From Scopulibacillus daqui (GTDB taxonomy: Bacteria; Bacillota; Bacilli; Bacillales; Sporolactobacillaceae), in the NCBI RefSeq assembly GCF_016908855.1, contig NZ_JAFBER010000004.1, forward strand, positions 124,001 to 188,000: a DNA stretch of 64,000 bases, given 5' to 3'. Position numbers and translations under genes: made by a program. The notes below the pieces were generated by a model. It had not been told where the DNA came from and did no database searches. It saw only the letters and a list, made by a program, of their open reading frames with translations. Below are positions 28,527-36,154 of the stretch, piece after piece (within the stretch, counting starts at the first letter, position 1; each line of letters opens with the position of its first letter).

Positions 28527-28709
28527 TGTGTAAAATAAGACAGCTTCCCAATACACGTATAGGAAAACCCTCTTCATTTTGTTCCTCATTTTTGAGGTGC
28601 ATCGCGTAACTTTACTGTCGAGCGAGGATGCATGAAAACAAAATGACCTATATGGTGATATTGGTTTTCTGTCATTTTATGCAACTCAAATAAAATGACA
28701 AAGGAGGAG
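28527..28709 (+). promoter_or_regulatory. rpsD mRNA leader with alternative pairings (S4 autoregulation)
   Basis: The untranslated leader of about 190 nt folds in a clear way. CATTTTGTT (28575-28583) pairs with AACAAAATG (28637-28645). This encloses a CCTCA/TGAGG hairpin (28584-28597) and a TGCATC/GATGCA stem (28598-28632). Separately, TGTCATTTTA (28670-28679) pairs perfectly with TAAAATGACA (28691-28700), whose end touches the Shine-Dalgarno AAGGAGGAG (28701-28709). The same GTCATTTT could instead pair with AAAATGAC at 28640-28647, competing with the first helix. In B. subtilis, S4 represses rpsD through its leader; this structure probably serves that purpose. Confidence 0.8.
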
Positions 28710-28716
28710 TCATATA

Positions 28717-29319
28717 ATGGCTCGTTATACTGGTCCAACTTGGAAAAAATCTCGCCGTTACGGCATTTCTTTGAGCGGAACTGGCAAAGAACTTGAAAAA
28801 CGCCCTTACGCTCCAGGAGAACATGGTCCAAACCAACGCAAAAAGCTTTCTGAATATGGTTTGCAATTGCAAGAAAAGCAAAAGCTTCGTTTTATGTACG
28901 GTTTGAACGAAAGACAATTCCGTCGTCTATTCGATGAAGCGGGCAAAATGAAAGGTGTACACGGTGAAAACTTCATGATTCTTCTTGAATCTCGCCTAGA
29001 CAACCTTGTTTACCGTCTTGGTCTTGCACGCACTCGCCGTCAAGCTCGCCAACTTGTAAACCACGGCCATATTACAGTAAATGGAAAACGTGTAGGCATC
29101 CCATCATACCGTGTAACTCCTGGCGATGTGATCGGTGTCAGAGAAAAATCACGCAACCTTGACATCATCAAAGAAGCTCTTGAAGTTAACAGCTTCGTAC
29201 CAGAATATCTTACATTCGACGAAGAAAAATTAGAGGGTACTTTTAATAGACTTCCAGAACGTTCTGAACTTCCTGCAGAAATCACTGAAGCGCTTATCGT
29301 CGAATTCTACTCTCGTTAA
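28717..29319 (+). CDS. rpsD: 30S ribosomal protein S4
   Basis: A 200-residue ribosomal protein, [19 protein letters not shown], with the S4 RNA-binding domain at about 92-155 ([20 protein letters not shown]). It starts 30S assembly by binding 16S rRNA and represses its own synthesis. The start codon follows AAGGAGGAG. Codon use is strongly biased towards highly expressed genes. In B. subtilis tyrS follows; here a variable segment begins instead. Confidence 0.98.
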   Translation: MARYTGPTWKKSRRYGISLSGTGKELEKRPYAPGEHGPNQRKKLSEYGLQLQEKQKLRFMYGLNERQFRRLFDEAGKMKGVHGENFMILLESRLDNLVYRLGLARTRRQARQLVNHGHITVNGKRVGIPSYRVTPGDVIGVREKSRNLDIIKEALEVNSFVPEYLTFDEEKLEGTFNRLPERSELPAEITEALIVEFYSR

Positions 29320-29322
29320 TAG

Positions 29323-29359
29323 AAAAAACCTCGCAAATATGGCATTTGCGAGGTTTTTT
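29323..29359 (+). terminator. rpsD terminator
   Basis: A 16-bp perfect stem (AAAAAACCTCGCAAAT) with a 5-base loop and a run of six T follows rpsD. Confidence 0.92.
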
Positions 29360-29457
29360 AATGGTTATCAAAGCATGAAAAATTTATCTGAAAGGGCACT
29401 TTTTAAATCTTGCCCGAGAAAGTTTGTTGGGGATTAGCTTTTTTCAAGGGATTGATA

Positions 29458-29574
29458 CTATTGGTTATTTTTGAATTTAACTACTTGACCAGAACTTTTA
29501 TCTCGAAACGACTTATATGCTAAGAATAATAAGTATGCTGCTCCCAAAAAAGATATGATTGACAGAAAGTCCAT
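29458..29574 (-). pseudogene. 38-residue membrane peptide, probable LysE/RhtB exporter fragment
   Basis: The ORF encodes MDFLSIISFLGAAYLLFLAY followed by KSFRDKSS and a short tail. The pattern F-LGAAYLLFLAYKSFR strongly recalls the segment of LysE/RhtB amino-acid exporters that reads about GAaYLlyLGiksfR. The other 160 or so residues of such a transporter are not found around it. A ribosome site (AAGGGG, 6 bases away) and ATG are intact, so it may still be translated as a one-span microprotein. I call it a fragment with moderate doubt. Confidence 0.4.
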
Positions 29575-29654
29575 ATTTAGCCCCTTCCCTAATGTTTTTA
29601 TGCGATTATAGCATACAAATCTTTTAAGAAGCATTATATCAACTCATATCATCA

Positions 29655-30146
29655 TCACTTAATACGTGATCTAAGAACCAAGCCCATTATAACGGTAAGA
29701 ATGATAATGAGGAAACCAATGAGTGCATACCAAACAGGGTATCCCGGCTGGCCTAGTGCATCTTTAACAAAACACCAATTGATATAGGCAAAATTCAAAA
29801 CAACCTCAAGTTTTATCCAACTCACCAAAATTTTTGAATGCCGATAGAAGGCATAAGCATTATTTCCTGACAACCTGTCTGGATAATTGTACTTTTTAGG
29901 ATATTTCTGTAAAAACCCTATAAAAATATAGAGAATAACTATAATAAATGGCATGATCAAACACATCCATCTACTGCCCCATCCATTTGCTTCACCTTTA
30001 GCGTTGGTATGGATAGGAATTGTATCGGTCATTTGCAATATTGACAGAACCGTATACACAAACATGCCAATAATGACAATTACGCAAGCCAAATCATGCA
30101 ATTTTTCAATTTTTGATTTTGAAATGGGACGATGATTCAAAAACAT
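29655..30146 (-). CDS. DUF1648-domain membrane protein
   Basis: A 163-residue protein with four membrane segments (about 17-38, 61-80, 105-122 and 138-158). The segment IPIHTNAKGEANGWGSRW near 45 is the hallmark of DUF1648, seen in SdpI-like and other small membrane proteins of Firmicutes. The function is unknown. The ribosome site GGAGGGATG precedes the start. It lies in the variable segment, and a run of AT-rich non-coding DNA follows on its right. Confidence 0.75.
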   Translation of the reverse strand: MFLNHRPISKSKIEKLHDLACVIVIIGMFVYTVLSILQMTDTIPIHTNAKGEANGWGSRWMCLIMPFIIVILYIFIGFLQKYPKKYNYPDRLSGNNAYAFYRHSKILVSWIKLEVVLNFAYINWCFVKDALGQPGYPVWYALIGFLIIILTVIMGLVLRSRIK

Positions 30147-30307
30147 CCCTCCGTAACATAATCTATTAAAAACCTCGTTGATCTCATAAATCTGTAATAA
30201 TTAAAAATACAGATAAGCACTATCCCTTCCTTATTAAGGATTTCTGTTTTAAATAGCATCTCTAATAATAATAAACAAAAGTTTCGATTTATGCGAAATA
30301 TATTTAC

Positions 30308-30369
30308 AAAAAAAAAAAAAAAAAAAACGATTATTTCATTATTTCATTATTTCATTATTTCATTATTTC
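30308..30369. repeat. poly-A tract and five-copy octamer tandem repeat
   Basis: Twenty A's (30308-30327) are followed by five perfect copies of ATTATTTC (30330-30369). Both are classic slippage-prone sequences and may vary between strains. Confidence 0.9.
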
Positions 30370-30800
30370 GGAATCAATTTTTTCAACTATGTAAATCATT
30401 AAAGCTAGCTTTATATTACAAATGTATAGGCTAATTCATCATATTATATCGTTTCATGGTGAGATCTATAGACTGTCAAGGAGCAAATAATAAGGCGGCA
30501 AACCTCTACATTTTTCTATTGCAAAGTACATACGATATTATCCTTTTTTATTGGCTTTTCATCAAGCTTTAAATGTTATAAACAATCGAAGTAATCCGGA
30601 GAAACCACGAGATCGTAGCTTTTGATTATAAACCCTATTTTCACACTTATTACTGGTATGAAAATTAACCGATATAGGCGAATTTGACCGAATATCAAAT
30701 TTTTTCTTTTTCGGTGGTTCAGCTAAGATGAGTTATGTTAATTATGGAAAAATTCAAGATAAATTCAAGGTAAATTCAATACAAAAGCAAACTAATAAAA

Positions 30801-30827
30801 AAGATGCCACAACTTAGTGACATCTTT
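30801..30827 (-). terminator. terminator of the 58-residue membrane protein gene
   Basis: AAGATGTCAC and GTGGCATCTT pair (one G-U) around a 7-base loop; TTTTTTATT follows on the minus strand. Confidence 0.7.
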
Positions 30828-30833
30828 ACCTTT

Positions 30834-31010
30834 CTAAACCACCCAAATAAAAAGCGCAGAAATTATAATTGTTTGTATAACTGAGATAATAGCTAAAGAC
30901 AACATATTTTTATTGTTTATCTTACCCACAATGAGCCTTTGCCCTACATAATTTAAAACAAGTAAAATAATTAAAGTGGCAACAATCGTTAAAACAATCT
31001 CAGTTGCCAT
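30834..31010 (-). CDS. 58-residue small membrane protein
   Basis: The ORF starts MATEIVLTIVATLIILLVL and contains a second hydrophobic stretch (MLSLAIISVIQTIIISALF). It is almost entirely two membrane helices joined by a basic loop (GQRLIVGKINNKN). A good ribosome site (GGGAGG) and a private terminator show a real transcription unit. I recognise no family. It might be a toxin-like or immunity-like peptide, but nothing in the sequence proves this. Confidence 0.65.
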   Translation of the reverse strand: MATEIVLTIVATLIILLVLNYVGQRLIVGKINNKNMLSLAIISVIQTIIISALFIWVV

Positions 31011-31130
31011 ATATAGTGATAACCTCCCTATAAAAAAGATGACTTATTTCATTATATATGAAAAACACCTTCTCGATAAGAATTATTATGAATATTTATT
31101 ATTTTTATTTTAAAGAGTTATGGGGTTATA

Positions 31131-31739
31131 TTAAGCTCCCCGCAATTTCAATATTCTGTAAGTACCACTTCCATACAATCTAACAATAATACTTGTTGTG
31201 TACTCAACAGGTGCATATTTTAATGCCTTAAACTTACCATTACTAGAAACTTCGACTACACTACTATCAATTCTTTTAGAATGTGTTGATGCAGATTTAC
31301 TATAGAAAGGACCTGATAAATCGACATGCTTTGTGTATTTACCTACTTTCCCTTTACCATAAAGAAACGTTCCATATAATCTATGAGAGAAGTTAAATCC
31401 AGCTGTATTTTTAACGGTAGCTGAATAACTTTTTTGTCTTTGCGATGCAGCTGCCAATACTAATCCATTTCTTTCCAAAGTAGGTTCAGAATAAAAGCTA
31501 AAGCTAATATTTTTATTATTAACCTTTTCCGAAACAGTAAAGTTTTCATCATTTTTTGCTAATTTTTGATTTGCCTTTTTTCTTAAGTCCTCCAATGCAT
31601 TGTTTAACTCGTCTTTTTGGTTTTTTGTTAATGTTAATTTTTGATTGTTTGAATTATTTTTGTTACTAGTTTTAGCACTTGAAGTATGAACCGACACTAC
31701 AGTAAGACATAAAACCAAACACAAAGTTAAGCGAATCAT
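31131..31739 (-). CDS. secreted 202-residue protein of unknown function
   Basis: It has an N-terminal signal peptide (MIRLTLCLVLCLTVVSVHT, cleavage likely after SSA at about 22). An Asn/Lys-rich linker (about 23-75) is followed by a Ser/Thr/Tyr-rich beta-type domain with no cysteines (for example SYSATVKNTAGFNFSHRLYG). The composition recalls small extracellular Bacillus proteins. I do not recognise the family. AAGGAG lies 18 bases from the ATG, which is long, so expression may be weak or the start may differ. Confidence 0.65.
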   Translation of the reverse strand: MIRLTLCLVLCLTVVSVHTSSAKTSNKNNSNNQKLTLTKNQKDELNNALEDLRKKANQKLAKNDENFTVSEKVNNKNISFSFYSEPTLERNGLVLAAASQRQKSYSATVKNTAGFNFSHRLYGTFLYGKGKVGKYTKHVDLSGPFYSKSASTHSKRIDSSVVEVSSNGKFKALKYAPVEYTTSIIVRLYGSGTYRILKLRGA

Positions 31740-31897
31740 TTTTTTATCACTTCTATCTCCTTAGTATTTTTTAAACATAACATATAATTAGAATATTATC
31801 AATAAATTGATTAGAGGTATAATTGTGTGTTTATCTATAGGAATATGAATTTCTCAATATTAACCGAATATTATACAATAAGACATTTTTTGAGAGA

Positions 31898-31938
31898 AAA
31901 AGACGATTTTCCCTACGTTCAGGGCAAAATCGTCTTTT
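31898..31938 (-). terminator. terminator of the MATE gene
   Basis: A 13-bp stem (AAAAGACGATTTT / AAAATCGTCTTTT) with an internal CCCT..AGGG extension lies 93 bp after the MATE gene. Confidence 0.8.
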
Positions 31939-32030
31939 AATTTTGTTTCCTATATGGGATTTAAACCAATCAATGAACTCTTGTCATCCGACGGGCGTGT
32001 TCACTTTTCCTATAATTACGCATCATCCCT

Positions 32031-33407
32031 TTATTTTTGATTAACTTGACTTTTGGGCAGCTCCGGCATTTCTCTTGGGACAAGTTCTATCCATTTAAAT
32101 TTTAATGCGAGATAAGTGATAAGAAGCGTTAACCCTTCAGATATTGGAAAAACAAGCCAAATTGTATTAGGTCCAAAGAGACTAGGCAAAATCCAAAGCA
32201 AAGGAATGAATAAGATAATGCTGTGACATAAGATCATCCATATAGCAACGCGGGTTTTCTTAATGGATTGATAAAATTCTACAAAGACCATGTTAATTCC
32301 TAAAAATAAATATCCTGCAAAAAAGTAAACAATTCCAATTCTTGTATAATTTATAATTTGAGGAACATCGATCCCGAATAAGTCAATCATCAATCCTTTT
32401 CCAACTAGACCAACAATAAATACAGCTATTCCTAGACTTAATCCTGTGATAATCGCAATCCTGATAAATTCTTTCATGCGTTTATAGAGTTTCGCACCGT
32501 AATGATAACTTGTAATCGGTTGAATGGCGGCGCCAATCCCGATAAAAAGCATAAGAAACACCGTATGCATATAGTTGACGGCTGCATAGGCTACAATCCC
32601 CGTTTCTCCAACAAAGTGGCTAAATGTTATATTGAATGCAACCATCGTCAAAGCGGCTGAACCTTCCACGATAAAACTTGGAAAGCCAATCAAAAGAGTG
32701 CTGCCAACTATTGAAAAATTAAGCTTTGTACGGACGAACCCTAATTGTTTTTTCTTCGTCAAAAAGTGTGTGAGTAAAATGAGAATCCCTATAAAAGTAC
32801 CGATTACTGTTGCATAAGCTGCCCCTTTTACTCCCCAACGGAAAATGAAGATAAAAAGATAATTTAAAATAATATTCACAACGGATGTCACGATTAGTCC
32901 CAGCATTGCAAGCGTAGGATTTCCGTCATTTCGGATAAAAATACTTAAAATATTCTCGATTACAAAGACAAGTCCAAATAACAGGATAATGTGAAGATAA
33001 CTGTCAACGTATGAAATAATCGAATCATTTGCCCCGAATAAATAAGCAAGCGGCTGCTCAAATAATAGACAGAATACGATAATCAATCCTGTCGTCGCGA
33101 TTGCAAGGATAATCGAATGTGTAAATACTTCTTTCGCACGGTGTTGATTGTTTTGGCCAAGTGCAATCGAATACAACGTGGCGCCTCCCATGCCAATCCA
33201 CAAAGAAACGGATAAGATGACCGAATAAATAGGCACTGCGATGTTAACCCCCGCGAGTCCTTTATCTCCAACACCATGACTGACGAATAGACCATCGACT
33301 AAAATATTGATAGCCATCAATATCATTCCGAATAAAGAAGGAATTAAATACTTTATAAATAATTTATTGGGCTTCATCGTTTGCATGATTGAATGCTTTT
33401 TTTCCAT
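32031..33407 (-). CDS. MATE family multidrug efflux transporter (MepA-like)
   Basis: A 458-residue protein with about 12 membrane segments. The N-terminus (PNKLFIKYLIPSLFGMILM then NILVDGLFVSHGVGDKGLAG) is that of MATE transporters, close to the MepA subgroup. They export cationic drugs and dyes with Na+ or H+. The gene is divergent from a MerR-type regulator and is transcribed from a MerR-style promoter with a 19-bp spacer, so it is probably induced by its own substrates. The start ATG follows AGGTGAT. Confidence 0.9.
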   Translation of the reverse strand: MEKKHSIMQTMKPNKLFIKYLIPSLFGMILMAINILVDGLFVSHGVGDKGLAGVNIAVPIYSVILSVSLWIGMGGATLYSIALGQNNQHRAKEVFTHSIILAIATTGLIIVFCLLFEQPLAYLFGANDSIISYVDSYLHIILLFGLVFVIENILSIFIRNDGNPTLAMLGLIVTSVVNIILNYLFIFIFRWGVKGAAYATVIGTFIGILILLTHFLTKKKQLGFVRTKLNFSIVGSTLLIGFPSFIVEGSAALTMVAFNITFSHFVGETGIVAYAAVNYMHTVFLMLFIGIGAAIQPITSYHYGAKLYKRMKEFIRIAIITGLSLGIAVFIVGLVGKGLMIDLFGIDVPQIINYTRIGIVYFFAGYLFLGINMVFVEFYQSIKKTRVAIWMILCHSIILFIPLLWILPSLFGPNTIWLVFPISEGLTLLITYLALKFKWIELVPREMPELPKSQVNQK

Positions 33408-33472
33408 AATATCACCTAAGTTTATATTCTTCGAAATCTGCTCCGCTCATTTCATGTCCTTTCTATGATATG

Positions 33473-33503
33473 ATGATAAAGTATTAGGTTACCGTATAGT
33501 CAA
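33473..33503 (-). promoter_or_regulatory. MerR-type promoter of the MATE gene
   Basis: On the minus strand TTGACT (-35) and TATCAT (-10) are separated by 19 bp, the stretched spacer typical of promoters activated by MerR-family proteins. The spacer holds the partly symmetric GGTTACC core at 33488-33494, a likely operator for the regulator encoded next to it. Confidence 0.65.
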
Positions 33504-33523
33504 CAGTAAAGAGGTGAAAAAAA

Positions 33524-34345
33524 TTGGAGTCTGCAAAAAAACTGTTTACGACTGGAGAATTTGCAGATTTATGCGGTGTGAAAAAGCAAACGCTTTTTCA
33601 TTATGATGATATCGGCCTTTTAAAACCAGAGTATAAAAACGAAAATGGGTATCGCTATTATTCCGTTCAACAAGCAGAGGTTTTTAGCGTCATAGAAATG
33701 CTAAAAGAAATGGGTATGTCTTTAGCTGAAATTAAGGACTTTTTACATTTCAAAACCCCCGAGGAAACCATCAAATTATTAACGGAAAAAGAAGCAATGA
33801 TGAAAAAGAAAATCGCGAAAATGCAGCGTACACAGCAAATTATCCGAAATAAGAAAAAGCAAATTGAAGAAGCATTACGGCTGAATTTTGATAGGTTTAC
33901 AATCGAAAAGATGGAAACAGAATACTATGTATTAAGTGAAAATATTTTAGACTGCTCTGATAAAGAATTTACGAAGTCGATTATGCTATTTATTAAATAT
34001 ACAAAGCGGGAAGAGCTTGATTACGGCTATCCTATTGGCGTTTTGATTCGTCAAGAGCAAGTAGAGGCAGGAGATTATTGGAATTATTCGCATTTTTATA
34101 TGCGTGTGGATCAATCCGATCTAGCAGAACCTTTTATTAGAAAAGCCGGAAAATATGTAATTGGCTATCATAAAGGAAGCTATTTGACAATTCACGAAAC
34201 CTATAAAAAGATGAAAACTTATTTATGTGAGGAAGGGTATCGGATTTGCGGCGATAGTTTTGAAGAGTATGTCATTGATGAGGTAAGTGTAAGTGGAGAA
34301 GATCATTATGTAACAAAAATAATGATACAAGTAGAAGAAAAGTAA
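33524..34345 (+). CDS. MerR-family transcriptional regulator with GyrI-like effector domain
   Basis: A 273-residue protein. The N-terminal HTH (FTTGEFADLCGVKKQTLFHY, about 8-27) and wing (LLKPEYKNENGYRYYS) are MerR-type. A coiled-coil dimer helix follows (about 80-115), and a C-terminal domain of about 150 residues resembles GyrI/BmrR-type multidrug-binding domains. It likely senses drugs and activates the divergent MATE pump. The TTG start follows GAGGTG. Confidence 0.88.
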   Translation: MESAKKLFTTGEFADLCGVKKQTLFHYDDIGLLKPEYKNENGYRYYSVQQAEVFSVIEMLKEMGMSLAEIKDFLHFKTPEETIKLLTEKEAMMKKKIAKMQRTQQIIRNKKKQIEEALRLNFDRFTIEKMETEYYVLSENILDCSDKEFTKSIMLFIKYTKREELDYGYPIGVLIRQEQVEAGDYWNYSHFYMRVDQSDLAEPFIRKAGKYVIGYHKGSYLTIHETYKKMKTYLCEEGYRICGDSFEEYVIDEVSVSGEDHYVTKIMIQVEEK

Positions 34346-34349
34346 GAAG

Positions 34350-34709
34350 CACATGCCTATGCCAGCATCACAAAAAGAAAATCTTCACTCCCGATCATGT
34401 CATGGTTTTTGACAATATCGGTTGAGATTTTGTGCAAATAGTCATTTCGTGCATTAGTGATATGTTCGTGAATCCTAGCAACTTTAATCCGTTGTTTATG
34501 CCAGTTAGAAGAACCTTTTTTCTCCTGTCAATGCCAATAGAACCTGTTTTAGGCAATTCCTCTGCTTCTGTTTCCGCCATAACAGATACAAAATATTTTC
34601 CGCCTTGATCTTGCTTCCGATAATCGCAATGCTGCCATTTGTATGTTTTGTTGTATATGACTGAACTTTTGACGATTGCGATTGAAAAATATAAGAAGGG
34701 GCTGTCCAA
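34350..34709 (-). pseudogene. tnpB (IS200/IS605 OrfB) remnant
   Basis: Two frames together read like the middle of a TnpB protein. The first contains GGKYFVSVMAETEAEELPKT, then GSIGIDRRKKV, which matches the RuvC-I Asp region. After a frameshift near 34490-34515 the second frame reads KQRIKVARIHEHITNARNDY, then LHKISTDIVKNHDMIGSED, equivalent to the usual KVARLHEKI...RKDFLHKLS...IED segment. About 40 residues between the two blocks, the N-terminus and the C-terminal zinc and RuvC-III parts are absent. No tnpA was found. The element is dead. Confidence 0.8.
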
Positions 34710-34729
34710 AATTTTTTGGACGGCCCCTT
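34696..34729. repeat. 34-bp near-palindrome, copy 1
   Basis: AAGGGGCTGTCCAAAA is followed by its near-complement TTTTTTGGACGGCCCCTT. The sequence is very similar to the copy at 37767-37800 and resembles two insertion-sequence terminal repeats joined head to head, or a transcription terminator. It lies between the tnpB remnant and the WrbA-like gene. Confidence 0.75.
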
Positions 34730-34780
34730 ATATCTTAAGTAGATCAAAGAACGGGATCTCTACATTTTTTAAAGCACTGC

Positions 34781-35446
34781 TTATTGATTTCCTTTTTTAA
34801 CCCATTCCGCAACTTGTACTGTACGTTTCGCTTGATGTTTAACGGCTGCTTGGACGTCTTCAATCATTTTTCCATCCTGATCTACAGTTACACTTGTTCC
34901 ATAAGGGTTGCCCCCTGCTCCGAATAGTACTGGATCTGTATAACCCGGTGCTGCAATGATTGCCCCCCAATGCATCATAGAAGTGTATAAAGAAAGAAGG
35001 GTTGCTTCCTGGCCGCCATGTGGATTTTGTGCAGATGACATTGCACTTACCACTTTGTTCACTGTTTTGCCATTTGCCCAAAGACCGCCTTGAATATCAA
35101 GGAATTGTTTCATTTGTGATGGCATGTTACCAAATCTGGTTGGTACACTAAAGATAATAGCATCTGCCCACTCAATATCTTCTGATGTTGCAACTGGAAC
35201 GTCTTTCGTCGCTTCAACTGTAGCTTTCCATCCTTCATTTCCTTCAATAACGGATTGCGGCGCCAATTCTTGTACTTTTAATACTTTAACTTCAGCTCCG
35301 GCTTCCTTCGCTCCTTCTTCAGCCCACTTAGCCAATTGATAATTTGTTCCACCCATGCTGTAAAAAACCACCGCTAATTTTACGTTTGACATTGTACCAT
35401 TCTCCTTTTTCGATGAACTCCCAAATAACTTGGATAAAATATCCAT
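34781..35446 (-). CDS. WrbA-like NAD(P)H:quinone oxidoreductase (flavodoxin family)
   Basis: A flavoprotein of about 221 residues reducing quinones in two-electron steps. The FMN-binding motif VVFYSMGGTNYQLAKW lies near residue 27, SVPTRFGNMPSQMKQFLD near 100 and APGYTD near 165. Two possible starts each have a ribosome site: 35446 (GGGAGG) and 35392 (AAGGAG, giving the usual family N-terminus MSNVKLAVVFY). It is the last gene of a probable MhqR-type detoxification unit with the two upstream genes. Confidence 0.87.
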   Translation of the reverse strand: MDILSKLFGSSSKKENGTMSNVKLAVVFYSMGGTNYQLAKWAEEGAKEAGAEVKVLKVQELAPQSVIEGNEGWKATVEATKDVPVATSEDIEWADAIIFSVPTRFGNMPSQMKQFLDIQGGLWANGKTVNKVVSAMSSAQNPHGGQEATLLSLYTSMMHWGAIIAAPGYTDPVLFGAGGNPYGTSVTVDQDGKMIEDVQAAVKHQAKRTVQVAEWVKKGNQ

Positions 35447-35494
35447 ATTTTCCACCCTCCCTATTTCAAAATATATTAGCCTTGTATACCTTAT

Positions 35495-36103
35495 TTAAAA
35501 AGTTTCTTTATACCAACTCGCAGCAGCCTCAATTTCTTCCATCGTCAACTGATGATCTTTATTTTCCCAATGAAGTGTCACTTGAGCATTTGCCTTTTCT
35601 AATAACGATTGCAAGTCTGTAGACTCTGAAGCTGAACACATAGGATCATTCGTTCCAGCTGCTATAAATACTGATTTTCCCGTTAAATCAGGCAATTCCA
35701 CTCCTCGTCTCGGCACCATCGGATGGTGAAGTATCGCCCCCTTTACAGCGGTTTGATAATGAAATAATAAACTGGCGGCTATATTGGCTCCATTGGAATA
35801 ACCAATTGCTATGATGTTATCTCGGTTAAATTCATACCTTTCGGCAGATTCATCCAAGAATTCATTTAACTCTTTTGTCCGGAAAATCAGATCATCTTCA
35901 TCAAAAATGCCCTCGGCTAATCGTCTGAAGAATCTAGGCATCCCATTTTCCAGCACATTCCCGCGAACACTTAATACGTTTGCCTTTTCATCAACCATTT
36001 TAGCAAGAGGCAGCAAGTCTGATTCATTGCCGCCTGTACCATGAAGCAATAGCAGCGTTGGCTTATTAGGAGGATCTTGTCCTCCATTAAAGATATGTTT
36101 CAT
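35495..36103 (-). CDS. mhqD: carboxylesterase / alpha-beta hydrolase, MhqD-like
   Basis: A 202-residue phospholipase/carboxylesterase-family hydrolase. The oxyanion-hole LLLHGTGGNESDLLPLA lies near residue 18, the nucleophile elbow IAIGYSNGANIAASLL near 97, the acid in AAGTNDPMC near 150 and the catalytic His in NKDHQLT near 185. It resembles MhqD (YodD-like), induced by quinones in B. subtilis. It follows mhqO-like in the same direction with a short gap. Confidence 0.87.
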   Translation of the reverse strand: MKHIFNGGQDPPNKPTLLLLHGTGGNESDLLPLAKMVDEKANVLSVRGNVLENGMPRFFRRLAEGIFDEDDLIFRTKELNEFLDESAERYEFNRDNIIAIGYSNGANIAASLLFHYQTAVKGAILHHPMVPRRGVELPDLTGKSVFIAAGTNDPMCSASESTDLQSLLEKANAQVTLHWENKDHQLTMEEIEAAASWYKETF

Positions 36104-36154
36104 TCGTTATCCCCCTGCAAGTCTCGCTTTCTTCCGAAACCACGTTTGATTGGT

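Larger units (their letters stand above)
30147..30833. other. long AT-rich stretch without genes
   Basis: This 687-bp stretch holds a 20-base A run and an 8-bp tandem repeat (listed separately), three AAATTCAA-type repeats near 30760-30780, and a terminator hairpin at its right end. I see no ORF with a ribosome site. It may be decayed coding DNA. Confidence 0.6.

Noticed and set aside
30330-30369. CRISPR-like repeat
   Set aside because: The 8-bp copies are directly adjacent without spacers; a simple tandem repeat.
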